From Pimelobacter simplex (GTDB taxonomy: Bacteria > Actinomycetota > Actinomycetes > Propionibacteriales > Nocardioidaceae): a stretch of 64,000 nucleotides of DNA. The stretch spans positions 1,984,001 to 2,048,000 of the forward strand of contig NZ_CP096276.1 of NCBI RefSeq assembly GCF_024662235.1. Direction: 5' to 3'. The translations under genes were made by a program, and so were the position numbers. The notes beneath the pieces were generated by a model. That model ran no database searches. It was not told the origin of the DNA and saw nothing but the letters and a program-made list of their open reading frames with translations. Shown in pieces: positions 35,046 through 42,896 of this stretch; position 1 is the first letter of the stretch; each line of letters begins with the position of its first letter.

Positions 35046-36002
35046 ATGCTCGGACTGATCGCGAACGACGACGGAACCTTGCTCCGCCGCGACGCGATCG
35101 CACATGGAGCGGACGACAACGCGTTGCTCCGCGCAGTGCGCTCAGGCCACCTCGTCCGCATTCGTCAGGGTGCGTACGTACTTCGAGGCGTCTGGGACTC
35201 GTCCGACGCTGTCGAGCGTCATCGACTCCTACTCTCAGCAGTGCGCAGGCAGTACGACGACCGAGTCGCCGCGTCGCATACGAGTGCCTGCATCAAGCAC
35301 GGCGGCCCGACCTGGGGCCTCAGGCTCGAGTCGGCCCATCTGACCAACCTCTACGGGATCACCGAGCGGAACCAGGGGAAGGTGGTACATCACCGTGGCA
35401 GCTGCCGGGTCGACGACGTCACTCGCGACGATGCTGGCTGGATCACCACGCCGACGCGAACTGCTCTGGACACGGCCAGCCTCGCCCCCCAGGAACCCGC
35501 CGTCGCCGTGGTCGACTGGTACCTGGCGTCGCGACTGACCACCAGGGAGGAGCTCGAGACTGCCTTCGCAACCATGAAGCATTGGCCGGACACGCTGGCG
35601 CTGCACCGCGTGCTCCAACTGGCGGACGGTCGCGCCGAATCGGTGGGCGAGACGAGAACGCGGCTGCTCTGCCGCAGGCAGCATCTGCCAGCTCCCGTCG
35701 CACAACTCGAGATCCACCATCCGAACGGGCGCCTGGCGGGACGCATCGACTTTGCATGGCCGGAGCACGGCTTGATGATGGAGTTCGACGGGATGCAGAA
35801 GTACCACCGGTTCCGTCGGACAGGCGAGTCGATCGAGGCGACGGTCGTACGGGAGAAGCTCCGCGAAGATGTGCTGAGGGAGCTCACCGGGTGGCACATG
35901 ATTCGGATCGTGTGGAGCGACCTCGATCACCCGAAGGCAACGGCGGCCCGTATCCAACGCGCCATGATGCTCTCTACCCGCCCGCCCGCCGCCTCATCCT
36001 GA
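35046..36002 (+). CDS. AbiEi-type winged-helix protein fused to a DUF559/Vsr-like nuclease domain
   Basis: A 318-residue protein. The N-terminus LLRRDAIAHGADDNALLRAV ... SGHLVRIRQGAYVLRG is like the winged helix of AbiEi antitoxins. The C-terminus RIDFAWPEHGLMMEFDG followed by KYH has the D...E-x-D pattern of DUF559/Vsr-like PD-(D/E)XK nucleases. No toxin partner (AbiEii) is adjacent. Base composition differs from the neighbours: two 60-nt samples counted by hand are about 60-62% GC, against about 78% in a fadA5 sample. It is flanked by identical palindromic repeats, suggesting transfer. Role in defence or mobility is inference. Confidence 0.75.
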   Translation: MLGLIANDDGTLLRRDAIAHGADDNALLRAVRSGHLVRIRQGAYVLRGVWDSSDAVERHRLLLSAVRRQYDDRVAASHTSACIKHGGPTWGLRLESAHLTNLYGITERNQGKVVHHRGSCRVDDVTRDDAGWITTPTRTALDTASLAPQEPAVAVVDWYLASRLTTREELETAFATMKHWPDTLALHRVLQLADGRAESVGETRTRLLCRRQHLPAPVAQLEIHHPNGRLAGRIDFAWPEHGLMMEFDGMQKYHRFRRTGESIEATVVREKLREDVLRELTGWHMIRIVWSDLDHPKATAARIQRAMMLSTRPPAASS

Positions 36003-36021
36003 CGACTAGGCCGACGTCTTT

Positions 36022-36057
36022 CATGCCTGACCGACGAAGGTTCGTCGGTCAGGCATG
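36022..36057. terminator. Perfect 17-bp stem hairpin after the AbiEi/DUF559 gene
   Basis: A 17-bp stem with a GG loop, left arm beginning CATGCCTGACCGACGAA, 19 bp after the stop codon. No T-tract follows on the plus strand. It abuts the second copy of the palindromic repeat. A partly matching sequence (GACCGACGAAGC...GGTCAGGC) lies right after copy 1 near 34899-34924, so both ends of this unit carry related hairpin material. Confidence 0.65.
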
Positions 36058-36089
36058 AGTTTCGCCGGTCGACCGGCGAAACTCCCGCT
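36057..36089. repeat. Palindromic repeat, copy 2
   Basis: Exact 33-bp match to 34864-34896, containing a 28-bp perfect palindrome (36057-36084). Its last base is the end of the convergent SDR gene, so it touches that gene's stop codon. Together with copy 1 it brackets the lower-GC AbiEi/DUF559 gene. Confidence 0.85.
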
Positions 36090-36973
36090 CAGACCGTGCC
36101 GTAGACCGGCTCAGGCGCCGGGCCCTCGGCGAGCATGTCGCGCAGCGCGCCGCCGACCTTCTCGGCCTCCCAGCGGGCACCCGCGTCGCGCGAGGCGCCG
36201 TGGCTCCAGCCGTTCTCGATCGTGATCACCGAGCCGTCGATCTCGATCACGCGACCGGTCACGTCGCCGGCCTCCGCGGAGGCGAGCCAGGCGACGATCG
36301 GCGAGTTGTCCTCGGGCAGCGCCATGGCGGAGGTGTCGAACGCGCCCTCGGTCATCCGGGTCTTGGCGACCGGAGCGATCGCGTTGACGGTGACGCCGTA
36401 GCGGCCCATCTCGGCGGCGGCGACCAGCGTCAGCCCGGCGATGCCGGCCTTGGCCGCGGAGTACGTCGCCTGGCCGATCGAGCCCTGCATGCCGGCGCCC
36501 GAGGACGTGTTGATGACCCGCGCGGCGCGCTGACGGCCCTCCTTGGCCTCGGCCCGCCAGTAGGCACCCGCATGGCGCAGCGGAGCGAAGTGACCCTTGA
36601 GGTGCACCCGGATGACGGCGTCCCACTCGTCCTCGGCGGTGTTGACCAGCATCCGGTCGCGCAGGAAGCCCGCGTTGTTGACCAGGATGTCGAGCCCGCC
36701 GAAGGTGTCGATCGCCTGGCGGATCATCGCCTCGGCGGCCGCGAAGTCCGCGACGTCAGCGCCGTTGACGACCGCCCGGCCGCCCATCGCCTCGATCTCG
36801 GCGACGACCTCGTGGGCCGGCGACTCGTCGGTGCCCTCGCCGGCCGCGGAGACGCCGTAGTCGTTGACGACGACCGCGGCACCGTGGCGGGCGAGTTCGA
36901 GGGCGTGGGCGCGGCCGATACCGCGGCCGGCTCCGGTGACGATGGCCACGCGGCCGTCGAGCAGCTGGGTCAC
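36089..36973 (-). CDS. Short-chain dehydrogenase, Rv3548c-like (HIP catabolism)
   Basis: A 294-residue SDR of the MFE-2-like hydroxyacyl-CoA dehydrogenase type: TGAGRGIGRAHA near the N-terminus, NNAGFLRDRM, and the catalytic set SSGAGMQGSIGQATYSAAKAG with Ser, Tyr and Lys intact. It corresponds in place and type to Rv3548c of the KstR2 regulon; the likely reaction is oxidation or reduction of a ring-derived hydroxyacyl-CoA, not proven. GTG 36973 has AGGAGAG upstream and overlaps the stop of the next SDR by four bases. The upstream operator is at 37752-37769. Confidence 0.85.
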   Translation of the reverse strand: MTQLLDGRVAIVTGAGRGIGRAHALELARHGAAVVVNDYGVSAAGEGTDESPAHEVVAEIEAMGGRAVVNGADVADFAAAEAMIRQAIDTFGGLDILVNNAGFLRDRMLVNTAEDEWDAVIRVHLKGHFAPLRHAGAYWRAEAKEGRQRAARVINTSSGAGMQGSIGQATYSAAKAGIAGLTLVAAAEMGRYGVTVNAIAPVAKTRMTEGAFDTSAMALPEDNSPIVAWLASAEAGDVTGRVIEIDGSVITIENGWSHGASRDAGARWEAEKVGGALRDMLAEGPAPEPVYGTV

Positions 36974-37740
36974 GAGTTCTCTCCTGAGTTCTGGAAGATG
37001 TGCAGGAAGACCGGCATCTCGCCGCCGCCGTGACAGGCGAGGCTCGCACCGGAGACATAGGTCGCCAGGTCGCTGGCGAGGAAGGCGGCGACATTGCCGA
37101 CCTCCTCGAAGCGCGCCATCCGGCGCAGCGGGATCGTCCGCTCGATCGCGGCGACGGTCTCGTCGCCGCCGTAGTGGTCGGCGGTGTCGGCGGTGCGCAC
37201 CAGGCCGACGTCGATGCAGTTGACCCGCACCTTCGGGCCCCACTCCATCGCCAGCGAGGTGGTCAGCGAGTCGACGCCCGCCTTGGCCGCGCCGTACGCC
37301 GCCGTGCCGGGCGAGGGCCGCAGCGCGGAGACGGACGAGATGTTGATGATCGCGCCGCCGTTCTCCTGGTCCTGCATGACCCGGTTGGCGGCCTGGCTGA
37401 CGTGGAGCGCGGCCATCAGGTTGAGCCCGACGACCTTCTCGCTCAGCCGCGGCGAGGCGTCGGCGGCCATCACGAACGGGCCGCCGCCGGCGTTGTTGAC
37501 CACGATGTCGAGCCGGCCGTGCCGGGCGACGATCGCGTCGACGAGCGCCGCGACCGAGTCGGGGTCGCGCACGTCGCAGGTCAGGTGGCTGGCGCCCGCG
37601 GGCGGCTCGGCCTCGGAGCGGCCGCAGGTGACCACGGTCGCGCCGGCGGCGATCAGCACCTCGGAGATACCGCGGCCGATGCCGCGCGCTCCGCCGGTGA
37701 CGAGGGCGACCCGGCCGCCAAGGTCCACGCTGAGTGTCAT
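36970..37740 (-). CDS. Short-chain dehydrogenase, Rv3549c-like (HIP catabolism)
   Basis: A 256-residue classical SDR: TGGARGIGRGIS cofactor loop, NNAGGGPFVM, and SSVSALRPSPGTAAYGAAKAG with the catalytic Tyr and Lys. It is the first gene of a two-SDR operon divergent from echA20-ipdA-ipdB-ipdC, the same arrangement as Rv3549c. TATTGT ends 7 nt before ATG 37740, next to the 18-bp palindrome, so it is probably leaderless and repressed by a KstR2-type regulator. Substrate presumed to be a ring C/D CoA intermediate. Confidence 0.86.
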   Translation of the reverse strand: MTLSVDLGGRVALVTGGARGIGRGISEVLIAAGATVVTCGRSEAEPPAGASHLTCDVRDPDSVAALVDAIVARHGRLDIVVNNAGGGPFVMAADASPRLSEKVVGLNLMAALHVSQAANRVMQDQENGGAIINISSVSALRPSPGTAAYGAAKAGVDSLTTSLAMEWGPKVRVNCIDVGLVRTADTADHYGGDETVAAIERTIPLRRMARFEEVGNVAAFLASDLATYVSGASLACHGGGEMPVFLHIFQNSGENS

Positions 37741-37751
37741 GACTCCACAAT

Positions 37752-37769
37752 ACCAAGCAAATGCTTGGT
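37752..37769. promoter_or_regulatory. KstR2-type operator between the SDR pair and echA20-ipdABC
   Basis: ACCAAGCAAATGCTTGGT, a palindrome of 8-bp arms around AA, lies 11 bp from both divergent start codons. It matches the published KstR2 motif AnCAAGnnCTTGnT at all but one defined position. The hexamers TATTGT and TAGCAT that end 7 nt before each start abut its two edges. The identical 18 bp recur at 52284-52301. Confidence 0.8.
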
Positions 37770-37780
37770 AGCATGCATCT

Positions 37781-38539
37781 ATGACAGTCACCAGCGAGTT
37801 GCGTCCGGACGGCATCCGCGTCGTCACGATGAACGCTCCCCCGGTCAACGCCCTCACCGTGCAGGGCTGGTTCGACGTGGCCGCGGCCCTCGACGAGGCC
37901 AGCGCCGACCTGGACACGAAGGTCCTCGTCCTCCGCGCGGAGGGCAAGGGCTTCAACGCCGGCGTCGACATCAAGGAGATGCAGAACACCACCGGTTTCG
38001 AGGCGCTCCTGGGCGCCAACCGGGGCTGCTTCGCCGCCTTCAAGGCTGTCTACGAGTGCTCGGTTCCCGTCGTCGCCGCGGTCAACGGCTTCTGCGTCGG
38101 CGGCGGCGTCGGCCTGGTCGGCAACGCCGACGTCGTGGTCGCCAGCGACGACGCCTACTTCGGCGTCCCCGAGGTCAACCAGGGCGCCCTCGGCGCGGCC
38201 ACCCACATGGCCCGCCTGGTCCCCCAGCACATGATGCGCACGCTCTACTTCACCGCGCGCACCATCAAGGCCGCCGAGCTCGTGCAGTTCGGCTCGGTGC
38301 TCGAGGTGGTCCCCCGCGACGAGCTCGACGCCGCCGCGCTCAAGGTCGCCGGCGAGATCGCCGCCAAGGACACGCGCGTCATCCGCGCGGCCAAGGAGGC
38401 GCTCAACGGCATCGACCCGATCGACGTCAACAAGTCCTACCGCTGGGAGCAGGGCTTCACCTTCGAGCTCAACCTGATGGGCGTCAGCGACGAGCTGCGC
38501 GACGACTTCGCCGGCACGGCCAAGGCCAAGGGGGCCTGA
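37781..38539 (+). CDS. echA20: EchA20, crotonase-family ring-opening hydrolase of HIP catabolism
   Basis: Crotonase-family enzyme that hydrolytically opens steroid ring D in the HIP pathway. The 252-residue protein has the two oxyanion segments FNAGVDIKEM near residue 59 and NGFCVGGGVGLVGNAD near 103, and EVNQGALGAATHM. First gene of echA20-ipdA-ipdB-ipdC. TAGCAT ends 7 nt before ATG 37781 and there is no Shine-Dalgarno sequence. Its TGA overlaps the ipdA ATG by one base. Confidence 0.92.
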   Translation: MTVTSELRPDGIRVVTMNAPPVNALTVQGWFDVAAALDEASADLDTKVLVLRAEGKGFNAGVDIKEMQNTTGFEALLGANRGCFAAFKAVYECSVPVVAAVNGFCVGGGVGLVGNADVVVASDDAYFGVPEVNQGALGAATHMARLVPQHMMRTLYFTARTIKAAELVQFGSVLEVVPRDELDAAALKVAGEIAAKDTRVIRAAKEALNGIDPIDVNKSYRWEQGFTFELNLMGVSDELRDDFAGTAKAKGA

Positions 38540-39438
38540 TGAGCAGCAACCGCAAGCCCCGCGACAAGCGCATGTCGATCGACGAGGTGATCGGCAGCCT
38601 GGAGAGCGGGATGACCATCGGCATCGGCGGCTGGGGCCCGCGGCGCAAGCCGATGGCGCTGGTCCGCGCGCTCTACAACTCCGACCTCACCGACCTGACG
38701 ATCGTCAGCTGGGGCGGCGCCGACGTGGGCCTGCTCGCCCGCGCCGGCAAGATCCGCCGGCTCGTCTACGCGTTCGTCTCGCTCGACACCGTCCCGCTGG
38801 AGCCGAACTTCCAGCGCGCCCGCCAGGCCGCCTCGATCCCCGAGGTCGTCGAGCTCGACGAGGGCATGTTCCAGACCGGCCTCAAGGCCGCGGCCGAGCG
38901 GCTGCCCTTCCTGCCGATGCGCGCCGGGCTCGGCTCCGACGTCCTGGTCAACAACCCGTGGATCAAGACCGTCGCCAGCCCGTACGACGAGGGCCACGGC
39001 CACGAGGAGCTCGTCGCGGTCCCCGCGCTGCGCCTCGACGCCGCGCTCGTCCACCTCAACCGTGCCGACCAGCACGGCAATGCGACGTACCTGGGGCCGG
39101 ACCCGTACTTCGACGACCTCTTCGCGATGGCCGCCGACAAGACCTACGTCAGCGTCGAGCAGGTCGTCGACACCGCCGGCCTGACCGTCGACACCCCCGT
39201 ACAGCGGCTGCTGCTCAACCGGATGATGGTCAGCGGCGTCGTCGAGACCCCGCACGGCGCGCACTTCACCACCTGCACCCCCGACTACGAGCGCGACGAG
39301 AAGTTCCAGCGTGCCTACGCCGCCGCGGCCGGCGGCACCGACGAGGAGTGGCAGGCCTTCCACGACCGCTTCCTCGCCGGCGACGAGGCGGCCTACCAGG
39401 CAGCCGTCCAGGCCTTCACCGAGGAGAACGCCCGATGA
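38539..39438 (+). CDS. ipdA: IpdA, alpha subunit of the steroid ring C hydrolase
   Basis: With IpdB forms a CoA-transferase-fold enzyme that hydrolyses the last steroid ring (COCHEA-CoA) rather than transferring CoA. The 299-residue protein shows MTIGIGGWGPRRKPMALVRA, SWGGADVGLLARAGK and RADQHGNATYLGPDPYFDD, characteristic of the family. ATG 38539 overlaps the echA20 stop; the ipdA stop overlaps ipdB by four bases (ATGA), which favours equal subunit synthesis. It acts in the cytosol on CoA thioesters. Confidence 0.94.
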   Translation: MSSNRKPRDKRMSIDEVIGSLESGMTIGIGGWGPRRKPMALVRALYNSDLTDLTIVSWGGADVGLLARAGKIRRLVYAFVSLDTVPLEPNFQRARQAASIPEVVELDEGMFQTGLKAAAERLPFLPMRAGLGSDVLVNNPWIKTVASPYDEGHGHEELVAVPALRLDAALVHLNRADQHGNATYLGPDPYFDDLFAMAADKTYVSVEQVVDTAGLTVDTPVQRLLLNRMMVSGVVETPHGAHFTTCTPDYERDEKFQRAYAAAAGGTDEEWQAFHDRFLAGDEAAYQAAVQAFTEENAR

Positions 39439-40190
39439 GCGACTACACCCGCGCCGACGTCTGCGCCGCCGCGATCGCGGACGCCTTCAGCGAGGACGGC
39501 GAGATCTTCGCCAGCCCGATGGGCCTGCTGCCGACCCTCGGGGTCCGGCTCGCCAAGCTGACCTCGAACCCCGACCTGGTGATCAGCGACGGCGAGTCGC
39601 TCTTCCTCGGCGGTACGCCGCCGCTGGGCGGCAAGGACGTCGTCGAGGGCTGGATCCCGTTCCGCCGCGTCTTCGACGTCGTCGCCTACGGCAAGCGCCA
39701 CGTGATGATGGGCGCCACCCAGGTCGACCGGCACGGCAACCAGAACATCTCCGCGATCGGCCCGTTCGCCCAGCCCAAGCGCCAGCTCCTCGGCTCGCGC
39801 GGCGCCCCGGGCAACACGGTCAACAACCGGACGTCGTACTGGGTGCCGAAGCACTCGACCCGGGTCTTCGTCGAGGAGGTCGACATCGTCTCCGGCGTCG
39901 GCCCCGCCCGCGCGGCCGCAGCCGGCCCGGGCGCCTCGCGCTTCAACGACATCCACCGCGTCGTCAGCAACCTCGGCGTCTTCGACCTCGGGGGCGCCGG
40001 CTCGACCGTGCGTCTGGTCTCGGTGCACCCGGGCGTCACCGTCGACGAGGTCGTCGCCGCGACCGGCTTCGCGCTGGAGGTGCCGGCCGAGGTGCCGGTG
40101 ACCCGCGCGCCGTCGTACGAGGAGCTGGTGATCATCCGCGAGGTCCTCGACCCCAAGGGCCTGCGCTTCAAGGAGGTGCCCGCCGAATGA
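39435..40190 (+). CDS. ipdB: IpdB, beta subunit of the steroid ring C hydrolase
   Basis: A 251-residue partner of IpdA. Family features are ASPMGLLPTLGVRLAKLT, DGESLFLGG, MMGATQVDRHGNQNIS and VVSNLGVFDLGGAGSTVRLV. The CoA-transferase beta-subunit glutamate that forms the covalent intermediate in transferases is not evident, as known for IpdB, consistent with hydrolysis. Start and stop overlap ipdA and ipdC by four bases each. Order and spacing match Rv3551-Rv3552-Rv3553. Confidence 0.94.
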   Translation: MSDYTRADVCAAAIADAFSEDGEIFASPMGLLPTLGVRLAKLTSNPDLVISDGESLFLGGTPPLGGKDVVEGWIPFRRVFDVVAYGKRHVMMGATQVDRHGNQNISAIGPFAQPKRQLLGSRGAPGNTVNNRTSYWVPKHSTRVFVEEVDIVSGVGPARAAAAGPGASRFNDIHRVVSNLGVFDLGGAGSTVRLVSVHPGVTVDEVVAATGFALEVPAEVPVTRAPSYEELVIIREVLDPKGLRFKEVPAE

Positions 40191-41254
40191 TCGCCCAGCA
40201 GATCCGCACGCCCTTCACCGACCTGGTCGGCGTCCCCCACCCGGTCGTGCAGACCGGCATGGGCTGGGTCTCCGGCCCGCGCCTGGTCTCCGGCACCGCC
40301 GAGGCCGGCGGCCTGGGCATCCTCGCCTCGGCGACGATGACCTTCGCCGAGCTGGAGCAGGCGATCATCGAGGTCAAGAGCCGCACCGACAAGCCGTTCG
40401 GCGTCAACCTGCGCGCCGACGCCGCTGACGCCCCCGACCGCTGCCGGCTGCTCATCGACCACGGCGTCAAGGTGGCCTCGTTCGCGCTGGCCCCCAAGCC
40501 CGAGCTGATCGCCCAGCTCAAGGAGCACGGCATCGTCGTGATGCCCTCGATCGGGGCCGCCAAGCACGCGGTCAAGGTCGCCTCCTGGGGCGCCGACGCC
40601 GTGATGATCCAGGGCGGCGAGGGCGGCGGCCACACCGGCGCCGTCCCCACCACGCTGCTGCTGCCGACCGTCCTCGACGCCGTCGACATCCCGGTCATCG
40701 CCGCGGGCGGCTTCTTCGACGGACGCGGCCTCGCCGCCGCCCTGTCCTACGGCGCCGCCGGCGTCGGCATGGGCACCCGCTTCCTGCTGACCCGCGACTC
40801 CGCGGTCCCGGACGCGGTCAAGGAGCTCTACCTCTCCAAGGGCCTGGCCGACACCGTGGTCACCACCAAGGTCGACGGGATGCCCCACCGGATGCTCCGC
40901 ACCGACCTGGTCGACTCGCTCGAGGAGACCTCCGCCGTACGCCGCTTCGGCCCGACGATGCGCCGCACCCTGGAGTTCAAGAAGTCCTCCGGCATGTCCT
41001 GGTCCGGCCTGCTCAAGGACGGCCGCGCCATGAAGAAGGCCCAGGGCCGCACCCTCGGTCAGATGGCCCTCGCCGCCAACACCCCGACCATGCTGCGCGC
41101 CGGCCTGGTCGAGGGCGACACCTCCGCGGGCGTGCTGGCCAGCGGCCAGGTGGTCGGCGTGATCGACGACCTGCCCTCGTGCGAGGAGCTGGTGGAGCGG
41201 ATCGTCGTGCAGGCGGCTGCGGAGCTGAAGCGGGCGTCGTCGTACGTCGTGTGA
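40187..41254 (+). CDS. ipdC: IpdC, flavin-dependent enzyme of HIP-CoA catabolism
   Basis: A 355-residue nitronate-monooxygenase-family flavoprotein required for degradation of the HIP-CoA intermediates. It shows QTGMGWVSGPRLVSGTAEAG at the start, IQGGEGGGHTGAVPTTLLLP for FMN phosphate binding and VIAAGGFFDGRGLAAALSYG. It is the last gene of the operon; an inverted repeat 13 bp after the stop could terminate it. A paralogous gene at 9740-10846 is coupled to fadD19. Confidence 0.92.
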   Translation: MIAQQIRTPFTDLVGVPHPVVQTGMGWVSGPRLVSGTAEAGGLGILASATMTFAELEQAIIEVKSRTDKPFGVNLRADAADAPDRCRLLIDHGVKVASFALAPKPELIAQLKEHGIVVMPSIGAAKHAVKVASWGADAVMIQGGEGGGHTGAVPTTLLLPTVLDAVDIPVIAAGGFFDGRGLAAALSYGAAGVGMGTRFLLTRDSAVPDAVKELYLSKGLADTVVTTKVDGMPHRMLRTDLVDSLEETSAVRRFGPTMRRTLEFKKSSGMSWSGLLKDGRAMKKAQGRTLGQMALAANTPTMLRAGLVEGDTSAGVLASGQVVGVIDDLPSCEELVERIVVQAAAELKRASSYVV

Positions 41255-41267
41255 GGTGAGCGGACGG

Positions 41268-41310
41268 AGCCCGGCTCTGTAGCGGATTACGTTGCGCTAC
41301 AAAGCCGGGT
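41268..41310 (+). terminator. Hairpin after ipdC
   Basis: AGCCCGGCTCTGTAGCG (41268-41284) pairs with 41295-41310 (CGCTACAAAGCCGGGT) around a 10-nt loop, with one G-T pair; there is no T-tract. The right arm continues into TCTGTAGCAT, which contains the TAGCAT hexamer of the next gene, so terminator and next promoter are abutted. Confidence 0.6.
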
Positions 41311-41326
41311 TCTGTAGCATCTCGGC

Positions 41327-42220
41327 ATGGATCTCGGTGGCATGGAAGTAGGCAGGGACGAGCTGGGCCTCCTCGGCGCGGTGACCGTCGTGGCCGTCGC
41401 GCTCTTCGTCTGCGCCCCTCGCTTCGCGGGGTACGTGGGACGGGAGTTCGCCCGGACCCACCAGGCCCACATCGACGCCGAGTTCGTCGCCGCCTTCGAT
41501 CACGAGACCGTGCGCCGGACCCGGGTCCTGATCGTCGTGCTGTATCCCGCGGTCGCCTGGTTCGTCCTGCTGCCCGTCGACGTCGACACCACCACGCTCG
41601 CGCTGACGCTGAGCCCGGGCGCGCTGGCCCTCGCCGCGTCCGCCGAGGGACTGTGGCGGGTGACCCGCGCCGGACGTGAGTTCCCGGTCGCCCCCGGCCG
41701 GCCCGGCGTCGCCCGGGGTCGGCAGCCCGAGGTGCGCGACTACGTCGGTCCGGCCCCCCTGGCGATGCTCACGCTCCAGGCCCTGCTCGGCGTGGCCATC
41801 GCCGGCGGTGCTCTCCGCTGGGCCGCGGACGACGGCTGGAGCGGCGCGGCCGCCGGCCTGCTCGTCAGCGGCGTGGTGATCCTCGGCCTCTCGCTCGCCG
41901 CTCCCCTGGCCTGGCGCGTCGTCGTCCGCCGGCCGCAACGGGCCGTCGATGCGGCGCACCTCTACTTCCAGGACGCGTGGCGGGCCGACGCCCTGCGCAA
42001 CACCGGGATCCTCACCGTCCTCGTGCCCCTGTCCGCGGCCTACGTCTGGCCCGAGAGCAGCGACCCGGCCCGCGTCGCCCTCGTCGTGCTCGCGCTGGGG
42101 ATCGGCGCGCTGGGACTGACCGACCTGGCCCCGCCGCTGCGCTTCCGCGCCCGGCTGTGGCCCACCCTCGGGCCCAGGCAGGTGCTGCTCCCCGGCGAAC
42201 CCGTACCGCCCGCCGCCTAG
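41327..42220 (+). CDS. Polytopic membrane protein of unknown function
   Basis: I do not recognise this 297-residue protein. It has about six to seven hydrophobic segments, beginning LGLLGAVTVVAVALFVCAP and continuing VLIVVLYPAVAWFVLLPV, LALTLSPGALALAASAEG, MLTLQALLGVAIAGGALRW and so on, with a cytoplasmic loop rich in Arg and Pro near residues 115-135. TAGCAT ends 7 nt before ATG 41327, indicating leaderless expression. It begins an island of genes unrelated to sterols. Its stop shares a CTAG with the next, convergent gene. Confidence 0.62.
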   Translation: MDLGGMEVGRDELGLLGAVTVVAVALFVCAPRFAGYVGREFARTHQAHIDAEFVAAFDHETVRRTRVLIVVLYPAVAWFVLLPVDVDTTTLALTLSPGALALAASAEGLWRVTRAGREFPVAPGRPGVARGRQPEVRDYVGPAPLAMLTLQALLGVAIAGGALRWAADDGWSGAAAGLLVSGVVILGLSLAAPLAWRVVVRRPQRAVDAAHLYFQDAWRADALRNTGILTVLVPLSAAYVWPESSDPARVALVVLALGIGALGLTDLAPPLRFRARLWPTLGPRQVLLPGEPVPPAA

Positions 42221-42531
42221 GACTCCTGCAGGCGCTGCTGGCGCCGCTCGTGCAGCCGCTGCTCCGCCTCCGCGAGGAACTCCAGGCACGGCGCCTGCTC
42301 CCCCGGGTGCTTCTCCTTCAGGTGGAAGGTCCAGCGGTCCATGGCGGCCATGAAGCCGTTGTCCTCCCCGGGCCGGTAGGCCGACCAGCGGCGGTCGTTC
42401 TTCACCACGCACTCGGTGCAGCTGATCTTGTAGACGAACTGCTCCTGCGCACCGACCTCGATCCGCACCCGGGCCAGCGGGCCGGCCTGTACGGCCGCCT
42501 TGCGCTCCCGAGCAGATCGGCTCGCCACCAT
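42217..42531 (-). CDS. Hypothetical protein with CxxC motif
   Basis: A 104-residue soluble protein I do not recognise. It has ISCTECVVKNDRRW, a FHLKEKHPGEQAPC segment with further His and Cys that could complete a zinc site, and a charged helical C-terminus (AEAEQRLHERRQQRLQE). GGAGGACGAC precedes ATG 42531. It is convergent with the membrane protein, overlapping by the four bases CTAG. No functional link is evident. Confidence 0.58.
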   Translation of the reverse strand: MVASRSARERKAAVQAGPLARVRIEVGAQEQFVYKISCTECVVKNDRRWSAYRPGEDNGFMAAMDRWTFHLKEKHPGEQAPCLEFLAEAEQRLHERRQQRLQES

Positions 42532-42596
42532 GTCGTCCTCCAGACGTCGTCGGAGCCGCGAGCCTACCCGCGGCACGTTCTGTCGGACCTCTGCCC

Positions 42597-42624
42597 TAGC
42601 GTCAGGGGCGTGATCAACCGATGA
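42597..42624 (+). promoter_or_regulatory. Leaderless mini-ORF (GTG, four codons) coupled to the next gene
   Basis: TAGCGT (42597-42602) ends 8 nt before GTG 42610, the same spacing as at the leaderless genes here. From that GTG the frame reads four codons (V-I-N-R) and stops with TGA at 42622-42624, overlapping the ATG of the next gene (42621) as ATGA. This would let a ribosome load on the leaderless end and reinitiate. Confidence 0.5.
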
Positions 42625-42896
42625 GCAAGCTCGATGCCCTGCGGGCGATGCGCGAAGCCCGCTTCAAGCAGGACCAGGAGCGCGCCGGCAAGCCGAGCGC
42701 GCGGGTCCGCCCACCTGTAGCGCCGGCCGCCGCGACCCCGGCCGCCAAGCCGGCCCGCGCGAGCCGAGGTGCCGCGGCGACCGAAGGGGGCAGCGAGACG
42801 ACCGAGGACGAGGCCCTGTGCGGGCACCGCAACATCAGCGGGCGCACGTGCACCCGTGAGCGCGGGCACGCCGCCAAGACGCACCGCTACTCCTAG
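42621..42896 (+). CDS. Small basic hypothetical protein with Cys-rich end
   Basis: A 91-residue protein: a charged helical start MSKLDALRAMREARFKQDQE, an Ala/Pro-rich linker to about residue 60, and an end CGHRNISGRTCTRERGHAAK with two cysteines and two histidines that may bind zinc. I do not recognise a family. It has no convincing Shine-Dalgarno sequence; translation is probably coupled to the four-codon mini-ORF upstream. Its TAG stop shares CTAG with the convergent acetyltransferase gene. Confidence 0.55.
   Translation: MSKLDALRAMREARFKQDQERAGKPSARVRPPVAPAAATPAAKPARASRGAAATEGGSETTEDEALCGHRNISGRTCTRERGHAAKTHRYS

Noticed and set aside
35046..36002. Complete AbiE toxin-antitoxin system
   Set aside because: No AbiEii nucleotidyltransferase toxin gene is adjacent, and the C-terminal domain here looks like a nuclease instead.
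37741..37780. The palindrome CCAAGCA-AA-TGCTTGG as another KstR site
   Set aside because: Its arms (CAAG/CTTG) differ from TAGAAC/GTTCTA, and both copies adjoin only HIP genes; it fits KstR2 better.
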